From the NCBI GenBank assembly GCA_947491945.1, contig CANLLN010000025.1, positions 1 to 64,000 on the forward strand: a DNA stretch of 64,000 nucleotides, in the 5' to 3' direction. A model generated the notes under the pieces. It worked only from the letters and a program-made list of their open reading frames with translations. It was not told where the DNA came from and searched no databases. This document shows positions 25,974-35,071 of the stretch, one piece after another. The first letter of the stretch is position 1; each line of letters starts with the position of its first letter. The DNA comes from an uncultured Carboxylicivirga sp. GTDB lineage: Bacteria > Bacteroidota > Bacteroidia > Bacteroidales > Marinilabiliaceae. Position numbers and translations under genes: made by a program.

Positions 25974-28700
25974 ATGAAATTACTAACACTCATCGCACTT
26001 TGTTGCCTCAGCTTTTCGCTGGCTGCACAAGACAGTGGCTTGAAAGGAGTCCTCGTGAATGCAGAAACAGGAAATGCGGTGCAAGGAGCTACGATTGCCG
26101 TAGAACGCAGTGGTCGTACAACCACCAGTGGTCAGGATGGTGCCTTTGAAATAAGATTAGCACCGGGTTCCGAAACCATAACCATTACTTCACCGGGACT
26201 GGAAACCACTACGCTGGAAGTACAGGTGGAAAGCAATGCTATACAAGACCTTGGAGAGATTCGTCTGAAGCCTACCGTGGCCTACGTTAATGCTTTTTTT
26301 ATTGGCGAAGACGAAATTAACATTGAGGACGATAACGATCAGGTGATTTCCGGATTGCTGGTGTCGTCCGACGATGTGTATCTGCGTAATGTAGGTTTCA
26401 CCTTTAGCCCCATGCGATTTAGGGTTAGGGGATACGATCAGGAATATACTTCTACTTTTATCAATGGAGTTAACTTTAACAGTGCAGAGCGCGGACGTTT
26501 TTACTACGGTAGCGTGGGAGGCCTCAACGATGTTGTGAAAAATAAAGACGTGGTGAACGGCCTTGAAATAGGATCCTATAACTTCGGAAATGTGGGTGGC
26601 GCCACCAATATTAACATGAAAGCAAGTTCCTATGCTAGGGGTGGCCGGATAAGCACAAGCCTGACCAACCGTTCATACAATTATCGTTTAATTGGTACCT
26701 ATTCAACCGGCTTGATGGACAATGGATGGGCGGTTACCGTTTCGGGTTCGCGCCGCTATGCCAAAGAAGGTTATATCGACGGTACCTTCTACGATGCCTG
26801 GTCGTATATGCTCGCTGTGGAGAAGGTGTTTAATGATGAGCACCGTCTGGCCTTCACTACCTTTGGTGCACCCAGCAAAAGGGGTAGCTCTAGCGCTTCT
26901 TATCAGGAGGCCTATGATTTGGCCGATGATAACTTATACAACCCCAATTGGGGCTATCAGAATGGTAAGAAACGTAATGCCCGTGAGACCTCTTCTTACG
27001 AGCCGGTGGCCATCCTTTCCCACGAATGGAATATTGGTGAGACCAGCAAATTATCCACCGGACTGGCAGCCCGTTACAGTATGTATAAGAAAACAGCCCT
27101 GAACTGGTACAATGCCGCCGACCCGCGACCCGATTATTACCGTTACCTACCCAGCTATCAGGAGAGCCCTGAGATGGCCGCCCGATATGACAGCTTGTGG
27201 CGAAATGATGTGGCCATGCGACAGATAGATTGGCATCGCCTGTACGAAGTGAACCACCTGAATAAGCTGGATAACGAGCGTCTGGGGACTGATAAAGGTT
27301 CCAGCTATATGATTGAAGGGCGTAACAACGATTATTTCGAGGTGACCTTTAACTCCGTATTCTCTACTGCCCTGACCGATAACCTAAAGCTGACAGCCGG
27401 TGTGGAGGCTCGCCGTACCATTGGCATGCATTATAAAACGGTGGAAGATCTGCTGGGTGGAAGTCACTGGCTGGATATTGACCAGTTTGCAGAGCGTGAC
27501 TTCGGGGGTGACTCGGATAAGTTACAAAATGACCTGAACAATCCCAATCGTAAAGTAACTGAGGATGACACCTTTGGTTATGACTACGATATGCATGTAA
27601 CATCGGCCAATGCCTGGTTTAAAAACGACCATAGTTTGAATAAACTGGATGTGTACTACGGTGCCAAGTTTTCTTACACAGCATTTCATCGCGAAGGAAA
27701 TATGCGCAACGGACGGTCGCCCAATAACTCTTATGGCAAGGGCAAGGTGCATCGCTTTGGCGATGTGGCAGCAAAAGTAGGGGGTCAGTACAAATTTACC
27801 GGTCGTCATCTTTTATCTCTTAATGCGGCCTACGAAACAAGGGCTCCACTGCCTTACAATGCCTACCTTTCACCCCGTATTAAAGATAATCAGGTGCCTA
27901 ACCTTGAGAATGGTTTGATTACCTCGGGCGATATTGGTTACATCTTCAATCTGCCCCGATTTAAAGGACGCGTAACAGCTTATTATACCTTGCTCGATAA
28001 CCAGATAGAGATTGATAACTATTACCATGATGCTTATCGTACCTTTATGAATGTGGCCATGACCGGCATTAAGAAAGAGTACATGGGTGTTGAGTTAGGG
28101 GCTGAAGCCAAGCTGACCGAACAGATCTCGCTGACGGCCATTGCCAATGTGGGTGATTACCGTTATATCAATCGTCCGGAGGCTACTTTCAGCTTCGATA
28201 ATGGTAGTGCTCCTGACATTACCGAAACCATTTATCTCAAGAATTTCCACGTGGCCGGAACACCCAATATCGCCGCCAGTATAGGGCTCGATTATTTCCA
28301 CCCTAAGATGTGGTTCTTTAATGTGAATGCCAACTATTACGATCGTACCTACCTGGACATTGCACCTACACGACGCACGGCTGATGCCATTGCATTCCCC
28401 AAGGATGACATGACAGAAGAAGAGATTGCGGCCAAGATTGATGAGATAACCCGGCAGGAAGAGCTGGGTGATAAGTTCACCCTTGATGTCTCGGTGGGTA
28501 AGCTCATTTATTTTGACAATCGCAATAGCTTAAGCATTAATGTAATGGTGCAAAACGTATTGAACGATCAGGGTATGCGTACGGGGGGCTTCGAGCAGGG
28601 ACGCTTTGATTTTACCGATTATAATGTCAATAAATACGCATCGCGCTATTACTATACCCAAGGCATTAACTTCTTTGTGAATCTGGGCTATCGCTTTTAA
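25974..28700 (+). CDS. TonB-dependent receptor
   Basis: A 908-residue outer-membrane receptor. A signal peptide (to SLAAQ) is followed by a carboxypeptidase-regulatory-like beta sandwich (residues about 23-105, GLKGVLVNAETGNAVQGATI), a plug domain (about 115-240, with RFRVRGYDQEYTSTFINGV), and a beta barrel that ends in the classic aromatic C-terminus FFVNLGYRF. It imports a ligand across the outer membrane using TonB energy. It starts 26 bp after the EndoI gene and is followed 33 bp later by a modular lipoprotein. No SusD is present. In this setting nucleic-acid fragments are the most likely cargo, but this is inferred only from neighbours. Confidence 0.92.
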   Translation: MKLLTLIALCCLSFSLAAQDSGLKGVLVNAETGNAVQGATIAVERSGRTTTSGQDGAFEIRLAPGSETITITSPGLETTTLEVQVESNAIQDLGEIRLKPTVAYVNAFFIGEDEINIEDDNDQVISGLLVSSDDVYLRNVGFTFSPMRFRVRGYDQEYTSTFINGVNFNSAERGRFYYGSVGGLNDVVKNKDVVNGLEIGSYNFGNVGGATNINMKASSYARGGRISTSLTNRSYNYRLIGTYSTGLMDNGWAVTVSGSRRYAKEGYIDGTFYDAWSYMLAVEKVFNDEHRLAFTTFGAPSKRGSSSASYQEAYDLADDNLYNPNWGYQNGKKRNARETSSYEPVAILSHEWNIGETSKLSTGLAARYSMYKKTALNWYNAADPRPDYYRYLPSYQESPEMAARYDSLWRNDVAMRQIDWHRLYEVNHLNKLDNERLGTDKGSSYMIEGRNNDYFEVTFNSVFSTALTDNLKLTAGVEARRTIGMHYKTVEDLLGGSHWLDIDQFAERDFGGDSDKLQNDLNNPNRKVTEDDTFGYDYDMHVTSANAWFKNDHSLNKLDVYYGAKFSYTAFHREGNMRNGRSPNNSYGKGKVHRFGDVAAKVGGQYKFTGRHLLSLNAAYETRAPLPYNAYLSPRIKDNQVPNLENGLITSGDIGYIFNLPRFKGRVTAYYTLLDNQIEIDNYYHDAYRTFMNVAMTGIKKEYMGVELGAEAKLTEQISLTAIANVGDYRYINRPEATFSFDNGSAPDITETIYLKNFHVAGTPNIAASIGLDYFHPKMWFFNVNANYYDRTYLDIAPTRRTADAIAFPKDDMTEEEIAAKIDEITRQEELGDKFTLDVSVGKLIYFDNRNSLSINVMVQNVLNDQGMRTGGFEQGRFDFTDYNVNKYASRYYYTQGINFFVNLGYRF

Positions 28701-28733
28701 ATAAAAATAACCGCAACAAAAAAACTTAAGATA

Positions 28734-30587
28734 ATGAAGCTAAGAAATTATAGTTTATTCGTTTTACTGATTGTGATGGGCTGTTTCAGCGCCTGTGATA
28801 ATCGCGATTATGATACGCCGCCAATTTTAGCACCGGAGTATGGTGAAAAAGCCACTCATACCATCAAAGAATTTAAGGAGCAGTTTACCGGCGAATTCCT
28901 GGAAATAGAAGGCAATGTTATCATCACGGGTATTGTAACGGCCAATGATGAGTCGGGTAACCTCTATAAAAAAATGATCATTCAGGATGATGAGCAAGCC
29001 ATTGAATTGTCCATCGATCAAAACAGTATTTACAATACCTTTCGTGTAGGACAGCAAGTTTTTGTTGAATGCGAAGGATTATACACCGGGACTTATGGTG
29101 AGAAACAGCTGATAGGATATAAGTATCAGAATAATTCAGGTGATTGGACCGTGGGACGTATGCCCGGCGAAATCTTCGAGGAGCATGTGTTTCGCCATGG
29201 TTTCCCGGGTGAAGATCCGGTGGCTGACACCGTGAAGATTGCCGACCTGAACGACACGATGAAAGATCGTTTGGTATGCCTTAAGAATGTGAAATTTAGC
29301 CTGGGAGGCAAAGAACCTTTTGCCGATGATGCTAACAGACCAACAGCTCGTAGTATTGTGGATGTAGAGGGTAAGAAGATTGTTGTTTATACCAGTAAAT
29401 ACGCCAATTTTGCTACACAAACCCTGCCTGCCGGATGGGGCAATTTAACCGGTATCATGTCAAAGTATATAGATACCTGGCAATTGATTATCCGCGACAC
29501 CACCGATATTGAGAATTTTGTAGATGATGGTACCACGCCGGAGCCGGAGCCCGATGATCCGGTAACCGTTATTGATGAAGATTTCCAAAGTGGTAGTGAT
29601 TATGATCCGGCATCCATCAATGGATGGTCGGTAGTGAGTGTAGCGGGTGATCGTGACTGGCAGATACGTGCCTTTAATGATAATTTGTATGCTCAGGCCT
29701 TGGCCCATAATGGATCTGCTGAGGATTATGAGTACTGGCTCATCACCCCATTGATTGATTTTGATGCGGCTACCCTGAAGGTAATGTCTTTCGAATCGGC
29801 ACAAGCCCACTGGAAGGCCACTTCTTCTCTGGAAGTTTTTGTGATGGACAGTAAAAATCCGTCCACAGCGAATCTGGAGAAGTTAGACGTAAGATTGGCA
29901 CAGGAGGGCGATGCAGAACATACATTTATTCCAACAGGTGATGTGGATCTGTCGGCACAGACCGGAATGAAATACATCGGCTTTAAGTATGTGGCCAAGG
30001 GCGGAGCCAGTAACTCTACCACCTTCCGCATCGATAACTTTAAGTTTGGTATAGAAGGCAATGGAGGCGGTGAAGAGCCTACCCCAGTCACTACCATTGA
30101 TGAAGATTTTCAAAGTGGCAAAGATTACGATCCGGCCAATATCAACGGATGGTCTGTAGCCAAAGTGCAAGGCGAGAGAGATTGGCAGATACGTGCTTTT
30201 GATGGTAATCTGTATGCTCAGGCTTCGGCCCACAATGGCAATTCAGCCGATTATGAGTATTGGTTAATCACGCCGCCCATCGACATGGATGCTGCTACCA
30301 ACAAAATTATGAATTTTGAAACAGCCAAAGCCTACTGGCAAAGTACTTCTTCATTAGAAGTGTTTGTGATGGATGGCGTGGATCCCACAACAGCAAACTT
30401 GGAGGCACTTACACCCACTTTGGCTCAGGAGAGTGATGCAGACCATACTTTTATTGCATCGGGAGATGTGGATTTATCTGCGCAAACAGGTGTTAAGTAC
30501 ATCGGCTTTAAGTATGTGGCCAAGGGTGGAGCCAGTAATTCAACCACCTTCCGCATTGATAACTTTAAGTTTGGTGTAAATCAATAA
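28734..30587 (+). CDS. DUF5689 lipoprotein with two choice-of-anchor-J modules
   Basis: A 617-residue lipoprotein (CFSAC lipobox, then DNRDYD). Residues about 40-262 match DUF5689, an OB-like domain (GNVIITGIVTANDESGN, LYTGTYGEKQLIGYK, WQLIIRDTTDIENF). Two tandem beta-jellyroll modules of the choice-of-anchor-J type follow at about 281-442 and 456-617. Each begins DEDFQSG and ends FRIDNFKFG. An acidic proline-rich linker (PEPEPDDP) joins the OB part to them. OB and jellyroll domains commonly bind nucleic acids or glycans, so a surface capture protein for the TonB receptor is a reasonable inference. Confidence 0.82.
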   Translation: MKLRNYSLFVLLIVMGCFSACDNRDYDTPPILAPEYGEKATHTIKEFKEQFTGEFLEIEGNVIITGIVTANDESGNLYKKMIIQDDEQAIELSIDQNSIYNTFRVGQQVFVECEGLYTGTYGEKQLIGYKYQNNSGDWTVGRMPGEIFEEHVFRHGFPGEDPVADTVKIADLNDTMKDRLVCLKNVKFSLGGKEPFADDANRPTARSIVDVEGKKIVVYTSKYANFATQTLPAGWGNLTGIMSKYIDTWQLIIRDTTDIENFVDDGTTPEPEPDDPVTVIDEDFQSGSDYDPASINGWSVVSVAGDRDWQIRAFNDNLYAQALAHNGSAEDYEYWLITPLIDFDAATLKVMSFESAQAHWKATSSLEVFVMDSKNPSTANLEKLDVRLAQEGDAEHTFIPTGDVDLSAQTGMKYIGFKYVAKGGASNSTTFRIDNFKFGIEGNGGGEEPTPVTTIDEDFQSGKDYDPANINGWSVAKVQGERDWQIRAFDGNLYAQASAHNGNSADYEYWLITPPIDMDAATNKIMNFETAKAYWQSTSSLEVFVMDGVDPTTANLEALTPTLAQESDADHTFIASGDVDLSAQTGVKYIGFKYVAKGGASNSTTFRIDNFKFGVNQ

Positions 30588-31860
30588 ATTAAAATAGTTT
30601 TTAACTAAAACCTTATAACGATGAAGACAAAATTGCTTTCGATAGCGCTGGGTTTGGCCGTTTTTACAGCCTGCTCTAATGTGGAGGACGAAGTGACCGA
30701 TACCGGTATGCTGGAGCTTAAGTGTGGTGTGAACACTTCTGTTGATCTTAAAGCAACAGCTGCTGCTCCCAATGTGGACGACTTTGTGGTGACCATCAAA
30801 GATGGTCAGGAGGCCGTGGTGGAAACATTCGACCCTTTTTCCAGTGCTCCCGAGCAGGTGGAGTTAATGGCCGGAGCTTATACCGTCTCGGCCTATTCGG
30901 AAACTTTTACAGTGCCTGCCTTTGATATGCCCGTCTATGGTGCCGAGGTGCAGGTGGATGTATTGCCCGGTCAGCATCAAACTGCGGCATTGAATTGTTT
31001 GCAGACCAATGCCGGCGTGGCCATGCTATGGACCGATGAGTTTAAAGCGGCTTTTACAGATTTTGAAGCTGCGGTGAGTCAGGGTAGTAATGCCCTTACC
31101 TATTCCAAAACCGAAACACGCACAGGCTACTTTGCTCCCGGCGAAGTAACGGTGGCCATTACCCTGGGTACAGCGCCCGATCAGGCAACTTTTAGTAAAA
31201 CCCTAACGGTGAATGCCCGCGAAAAGGTTACGGTTAAGCCTGTACAGTCCGATGCCGGATCGGGCACCTTAACCATTCAGATCACCGTGAATACCGACGT
31301 AACAGAACGCGAAGAGATATTTATCATTGGTGGAGGTAATGGCGGTGGTGAACCAACGGTGGTGACAAGCATCAACGAAGATTTTCAGAGTGGCAAAGAT
31401 TACGATCCGGCCAATATTAATGGCTGGTCTGTAGCCAAAGTTCTAGGTGAGAGAGATTGGCAGATACGTGCTTTTGATGGTAATCTGTATGCCCAGGCTT
31501 CGGCTCACAATGGTGCTGCTGCCGATTATGAGTATTGGTTAATTACGCCAGCCATCGACATGGATGCCGCTACCAATAAAATATTGAATTTTGAAACGGC
31601 CAAAGCCTACTGGACAGCAACCTCTTCATTAGAAGTGTTTGTGATGGATGGTGTGGATCCGACAACAGCAAACTTGGAGGTGCTTGCGCCCATCCTGGCT
31701 CAGGAGAGCGATGCTGACCATACTTTCATTCCATCGGGAGATGTGGATTTATCAGCCCAAACAGGAGTTAAATATATTGGCTTTAAGTATGTGGCCAAGG
31801 GTGGAGCAAGTAATTCAACCACCTTCCGAATCGATAACTTTAAGTTTGGTGTTGAAAGCA
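29574..31860 (+). repeat. Three near-identical choice-of-anchor-J coding modules
   Basis: Coding modules of about 480 bp at 29574-30057, 30099-30585 (both in the gene at 28734) and 31374-31860 (in the gene at 30621). Modules 2 and 3 are almost identical in DNA across long stretches, for example GGCAAAGATTACGATCCGGC at 30117 and 31392. Module 1 is more diverged. This indicates recent duplication or gene conversion between the two genes. Confidence 0.85.
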
Positions 31861-32345
31861 GTGGTGGCGACAATGGTGGCGGCACGGGAACTGAACTTCT
31901 GTCGGAAGATTTTGCCTCGGCAGCAGGTGGTACCATTGTAGATGCCAGTGGTACGGTTTGGGCCGGTAACGAGAACTTCCCTGTGATTGATCGTGCATAT
32001 GAAGCGAAAGGAAGTGTTAAATTGGCCTCCAGTAAAGCTGCCGGCTCAATGGTTTCCAAGGCGCTCGATTTATCGGGCAATGGTGGTGCTTTCACCGTTT
32101 CCATGAAGGCCAAAGGTTGGTATGCTGAGGATGTGGAAGTAATTATTGAAGTGGGAGGCATAGAAAAGGCGGCCACCTTTACCAGTACAGGTAAAGAAGG
32201 TGAGTTTGTAAGTACTTCCGTTAACTTCACCGGCGGACAGGCCAATTCCACCGTTACCATTAAAACCAGTACACGCATGTACAATGGTAATGAGGTTCCG
32301 CAACGTGTTTTTATCGATGACGTCGTTATTAGCGAAACCAAATAA
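30621..32345 (+). CDS. DUF4493 lipoprotein with choice-of-anchor-J and C-terminal jellyroll
   Basis: A 574-residue lipoprotein. The lipobox FTAC is followed by SNVEDE, an acidic run like lipoprotein surface-export signals of this phylum. Residues about 25-235 form a DUF4493-type domain that parallels the one in the EndoI protein (TVPAFDMPVYGAEVQVDV, SKTETRTGYFAPGEVTVAI). Residues 252-413 are an anchor-J module. From about 425 a separate beta-sandwich begins (LLSEDFASAAGGTIVDASG) and runs to the end with MYNGNEVPQRVFIDDVVISE. No catalytic motif is visible. It probably binds a substrate at the cell surface alongside the receptor and nucleases. Confidence 0.8.
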   Translation: MKTKLLSIALGLAVFTACSNVEDEVTDTGMLELKCGVNTSVDLKATAAAPNVDDFVVTIKDGQEAVVETFDPFSSAPEQVELMAGAYTVSAYSETFTVPAFDMPVYGAEVQVDVLPGQHQTAALNCLQTNAGVAMLWTDEFKAAFTDFEAAVSQGSNALTYSKTETRTGYFAPGEVTVAITLGTAPDQATFSKTLTVNAREKVTVKPVQSDAGSGTLTIQITVNTDVTEREEIFIIGGGNGGGEPTVVTSINEDFQSGKDYDPANINGWSVAKVLGERDWQIRAFDGNLYAQASAHNGAAADYEYWLITPAIDMDAATNKILNFETAKAYWTATSSLEVFVMDGVDPTTANLEVLAPILAQESDADHTFIPSGDVDLSAQTGVKYIGFKYVAKGGASNSTTFRIDNFKFGVESSGGDNGGGTGTELLSEDFASAAGGTIVDASGTVWAGNENFPVIDRAYEAKGSVKLASSKAAGSMVSKALDLSGNGGAFTVSMKAKGWYAEDVEVIIEVGGIEKAATFTSTGKEGEFVSTSVNFTGGQANSTVTIKTSTRMYNGNEVPQRVFIDDVVISETK

Positions 32346-32510
32346 TTATTCAATCAAAGCATAAAGATGCTGTCTTGTAAATGGGTATTGCACTGTAAGG
32401 GTTAAGGATGCTAGGTAAGCGCTGAGGGAAAAAACACCTGGCCTTCTTAGCCCTAATAATAAGCGCGATATTACTTCATTTCAGGGCAGCATTTTTTTAA
32501 TATTACAAGT

Positions 32511-33536
32511 ATGATGAAGCGCATAATAAGTCTGTTCTTTTTTACTATTCTTTTTGTGGGGCTTTCGGCTCAGCAAAAGAAATCCTATGCCGTTTACGGA
32601 ATGGCTTTTTACAATGTGGAAAATCTCTTTGATACAGAAGACTCGGAAGATACCAACGATGTAGAGTTTACACCTGAAGGGGGTTATCACTGGAATGAGA
32701 TGAAGTACCAGAATAAGCTGGGAAATATCGCCGAGGTGCTGGATCAGTTGGGGGGTAAGTACTGTCCGGCAGGTCCGGCTATTATTGGCCTTTCTGAGGT
32801 GGAAAACCGACGCGTGCTGGAAGACCTGGTGCAACATGGTGATTTTGCCCGTAAGAACTATCAGATTGTACATGAGGAATCGCCCGATTGGCGCGGTATC
32901 GATGTGGCGCTGATTTATAATCCCGAGTTGTTTACGCTGGAATCATACAAGGCCGTGCCCTTTACTTTGCCAGACCGACCTGATTATGCTTCACGCGATC
33001 AGTTGCTGGTTACCGGCACCATGGCTGGCGAAACGGTTCATGTTATTGTGAATCACTGGCCCTCGCGACGCGCAAAATCCATTCGCAGAGAGCAGGCAGC
33101 TGCTGTAACACGGGGTATTGTTGATTCGCTGCTGTCGCTGGATGCACAGGCAAAAATAATGGTGATGGGCGACCTTAATGATGACCCTACTAACAATAGT
33201 GTGAAGAAGGTACTGAAGGCCAAACGTAAGAAAAGCGATGTGGATGCCGGAGATATGTATAATCCTTTTTGGGATTTTTATGCACAGGGCATTGGCACAC
33301 TGGCCTATAAAGGTAGTTGGAACTTGTTTGATCAGATCATTTTAAGCCATGGACTTATTGGTAGCGATAAGTCGGAGCTGAGCTACTGGAAATCAGAGAT
33401 CTTCAATAAGGAGTTTCTCATCAATCAGGAAGGACAGTTTAAAGGCTATCCCAAGCGCACGCACTCTAAAGGTATCTATTTGAATGGGTACAGCGACCAT
33501 TTACCGGTTATCAGTTATCTACTCAAGGAATTATAA
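32511..33536 (+). CDS. Endonuclease/exonuclease/phosphatase (EEP) family protein, secreted
   Basis: A 341-residue exported enzyme. The signal peptide ends at GLSAQQ. The DNase I-like EEP fold is marked by MAFYNVENLFDTED (Asn and Glu metal site), GLSEVENRRVL, VNHWPSRRAKS (catalytic His), VMGDLNDDPTNNSV (GDxN motif) and the terminal GYSDHLPVISYLL (SDH motif). All key residues are in place, so it should be active as a nuclease or phosphodiesterase. It lies 165 bp after the DUF4493 lipoprotein and 9 bp before the next nuclease gene, so the last two are a tight pair. Confidence 0.92.
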   Translation: MMKRIISLFFFTILFVGLSAQQKKSYAVYGMAFYNVENLFDTEDSEDTNDVEFTPEGGYHWNEMKYQNKLGNIAEVLDQLGGKYCPAGPAIIGLSEVENRRVLEDLVQHGDFARKNYQIVHEESPDWRGIDVALIYNPELFTLESYKAVPFTLPDRPDYASRDQLLVTGTMAGETVHVIVNHWPSRRAKSIRREQAAAVTRGIVDSLLSLDAQAKIMVMGDLNDDPTNNSVKKVLKAKRKKSDVDAGDMYNPFWDFYAQGIGTLAYKGSWNLFDQIILSHGLIGSDKSELSYWKSEIFNKEFLINQEGQFKGYPKRTHSKGIYLNGYSDHLPVISYLLKEL

Positions 33537-33545
33537 AATCATCTC

Positions 33546-34682
33546 ATGTCGTTAAAAACCAATCAACTCACACGTCTTGTTATTGGAGTCTTTCTCGTCT
33601 TCATCAGCTTGCCGGGATGCTCCGAAAGTAATTCGGAGTCATCGCAACTGGATGCTGTGCTGGATTATGAGGGCGATCAGCTGCCGGTGGAAGGGGGACA
33701 GTATGTGCTGACCATACAGAGCAATGCGTACTGGACGGTCGAGGTGGATGCCGATTGGGTGAGTGCATCGCCTCGTTATGGCAGTGGAAATGATGAGGTG
33801 ATGGTGACCGTGAACGCCAACGAAGGGAAGGAACGGAGTACTTACCTGAAGGTAGCCACCGTCGATAAAACTGAACAGATAAGGCTATTGCAGAAGTCTG
33901 CAGTGGAGGAAGGTGATAACGGTGGTAATACCGGACTGGGTGACATCACTAAACGCATTGAGGTGCCTCGCCTCAGCACTAGTGATGATGCGCAGTTCAT
34001 CGCCCACAAAATTGAGTATAGTGGCAAAACCATTGCCAACCTGAGTCTTGAGTACAGTAAAAAGAGCAGGCATGCACGATGGGCGGCTTTTACTTATTAT
34101 AACGAGACAGCTGCCAACCGTGTGCAGCGAACTGATGCCTGGGCTGACGACCCGGAGGTGGCACCTGAGCACCGCTCGCAGCGCAGCGATTTCTATGGTT
34201 ATCATCGGGGACATATCGTAGCCTCGTCCGATCGGGTATATGATAAAAGGGCCAATGAGCAGACCTTCTACTATTCAAATATCTCGCCCATGATCGGTAA
34301 CTTCAATGTTCATACCTGGACGCAGTTTGAGGGAGCCGTGCGTAACTGGGGACGAAGCAGCAGCTTTAGAGATACTTTGTATGTGGTAAAGGGGGGTACG
34401 CTGGACAAGGTGATCAGATATACTACTACGCCCGCTTATGTGCCCGTTCCTAAATACTACTTTATGGCATTGGTGAACTACAAAGGTGGTGAGTATTCAG
34501 GCCTGGCATTCTGGATTGAGCACCGCGATTATGGCGAAGCCACCCTGTCCATTGGCGACTATGCTATTACCATCGATGAGCTGGAGCAAAAAACCGGATT
34601 TGACTTCTTTCATAACTTGCCCGATGATATCGAGAACGAGATGGAAAAAACGCTTGAAAAATACAAATGGGAGGGATTGTAG
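33546..34682 (+). CDS. BACON domain + DNA/RNA non-specific endonuclease lipoprotein
   Basis: A 378-residue lipoprotein (lipobox ending at Cys25, SLPGC, then SESNSES). Residues about 36-120 look like a BACON beta-sandwich (GGQYVLTIQSNAYWTVEVDADWVSAS has the typical W-x-V layout). Residues about 135-375 are a beta-beta-alpha-metal nuclease of the NUC1 type, with the catalytic motif read as YHRGHIVASS (His223) in place of the usual DRGH, and NISPMIGNFNVHTWTQFE carrying the metal-binding Asn. The change of Asp to His before RGH is also seen in some family members and need not abolish activity. Last gene of the nuclease block. Confidence 0.9.
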   Translation: MSLKTNQLTRLVIGVFLVFISLPGCSESNSESSQLDAVLDYEGDQLPVEGGQYVLTIQSNAYWTVEVDADWVSASPRYGSGNDEVMVTVNANEGKERSTYLKVATVDKTEQIRLLQKSAVEEGDNGGNTGLGDITKRIEVPRLSTSDDAQFIAHKIEYSGKTIANLSLEYSKKSRHARWAAFTYYNETAANRVQRTDAWADDPEVAPEHRSQRSDFYGYHRGHIVASSDRVYDKRANEQTFYYSNISPMIGNFNVHTWTQFEGAVRNWGRSSSFRDTLYVVKGGTLDKVIRYTTTPAYVPVPKYYFMALVNYKGGEYSGLAFWIEHRDYGEATLSIGDYAITIDELEQKTGFDFFHNLPDDIENEMEKTLEKYKWEGL

Positions 34683-34686
34683 CTCC

Positions 34687-34760
34687 AAGCGCCATACACA
34701 CTCTTCCCTTTGCATTTGAAAGCAAGGGGAAGTACACCGCCAAGGGCGGTGGGATGGGGA
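34687..34760 (+). repeat. 74-bp double-hairpin repeat, copy 1
   Basis: Almost identical to 34973-35046. It contains two hairpins: CTTCCCTTTGC (34703-34713) with GCAAGGGGAAG (34722-34732), and ACCGCC with GGCGGT further on. It starts 5 bp after the last nuclease gene. Confidence 0.85.
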
Positions 34761-34801
34761 TTATTAACACCTGAGCTTTTATGCAAAATATTTAAAGCAA
34801 G

Positions 34802-34849
34802 GGATCGCAGCTTTATTTGCAAAATGGAAATCAGATGCGTTCCTTAAAA
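34802..34849. repeat. Third, diverged copy of the GGATCG hairpin repeat
   Basis: GGATCGCAGCTT, AAAATGGA and CCTTAAA align with the two copies at 15219-15374. The arms are GGATCGCA (34802-34809) and TGCGTTCC (34836-34843). Compared with GGATCGTA/TACGATCC in copy 1, a T to C change in one arm is matched by A to G in the other. Confidence 0.65.
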
Positions 34850-34850
34850 T

Positions 34851-34901
34851 ACTTATCGGATGACTAATAATACAAATGGATAGCTCAGTCATCCGATAAG
34901 T
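34851..34901. repeat. Perfect 15-bp inverted repeat
   Basis: ACTTATCGGATGACT (34851-34865) pairs perfectly with AGTCATCCGATAAGT (34887-34901) across a 21-bp loop. GATCGCA (34803-34809) and TGCGATC (34912-34918) form a further outer pair. Confidence 0.85.
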
Positions 34902-34972
34902 GATGCAATGTTGCGATCTTGAAAATGGCTGGTAAATAGTGGGTTCTTGAATTTCAGTCACTTCCTAGTCCT

Positions 34973-35046
34973 AAGCGCCATACACACTCTTCCCTTTGCA
35001 TTTGAAAGCAAGGGGAAGTACAGCGCCAAAGGCGGTGGGATGGGGA
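34973..35046 (+). repeat. 74-bp double-hairpin repeat, copy 2
   Basis: Differs from copy 1 (34687-34760) at only two positions that I can see. The hairpins are retained except for one base pair in the second stem. Its end lies 25 bp from the radA stop codon. The gap 34683-35071 holds only these repeats and no gene. Confidence 0.85.
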
Positions 35047-35071
35047 TGCTTAGGGTCTGTACTTTTCCTGC

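Noticed and set aside
31700-32353. A 217-codon open frame on the minus strand
   Set aside because: Antisense shadow of the DUF4493/anchor-J gene; similar shadows appear opposite the other anchor-J modules because the modules are duplicated.
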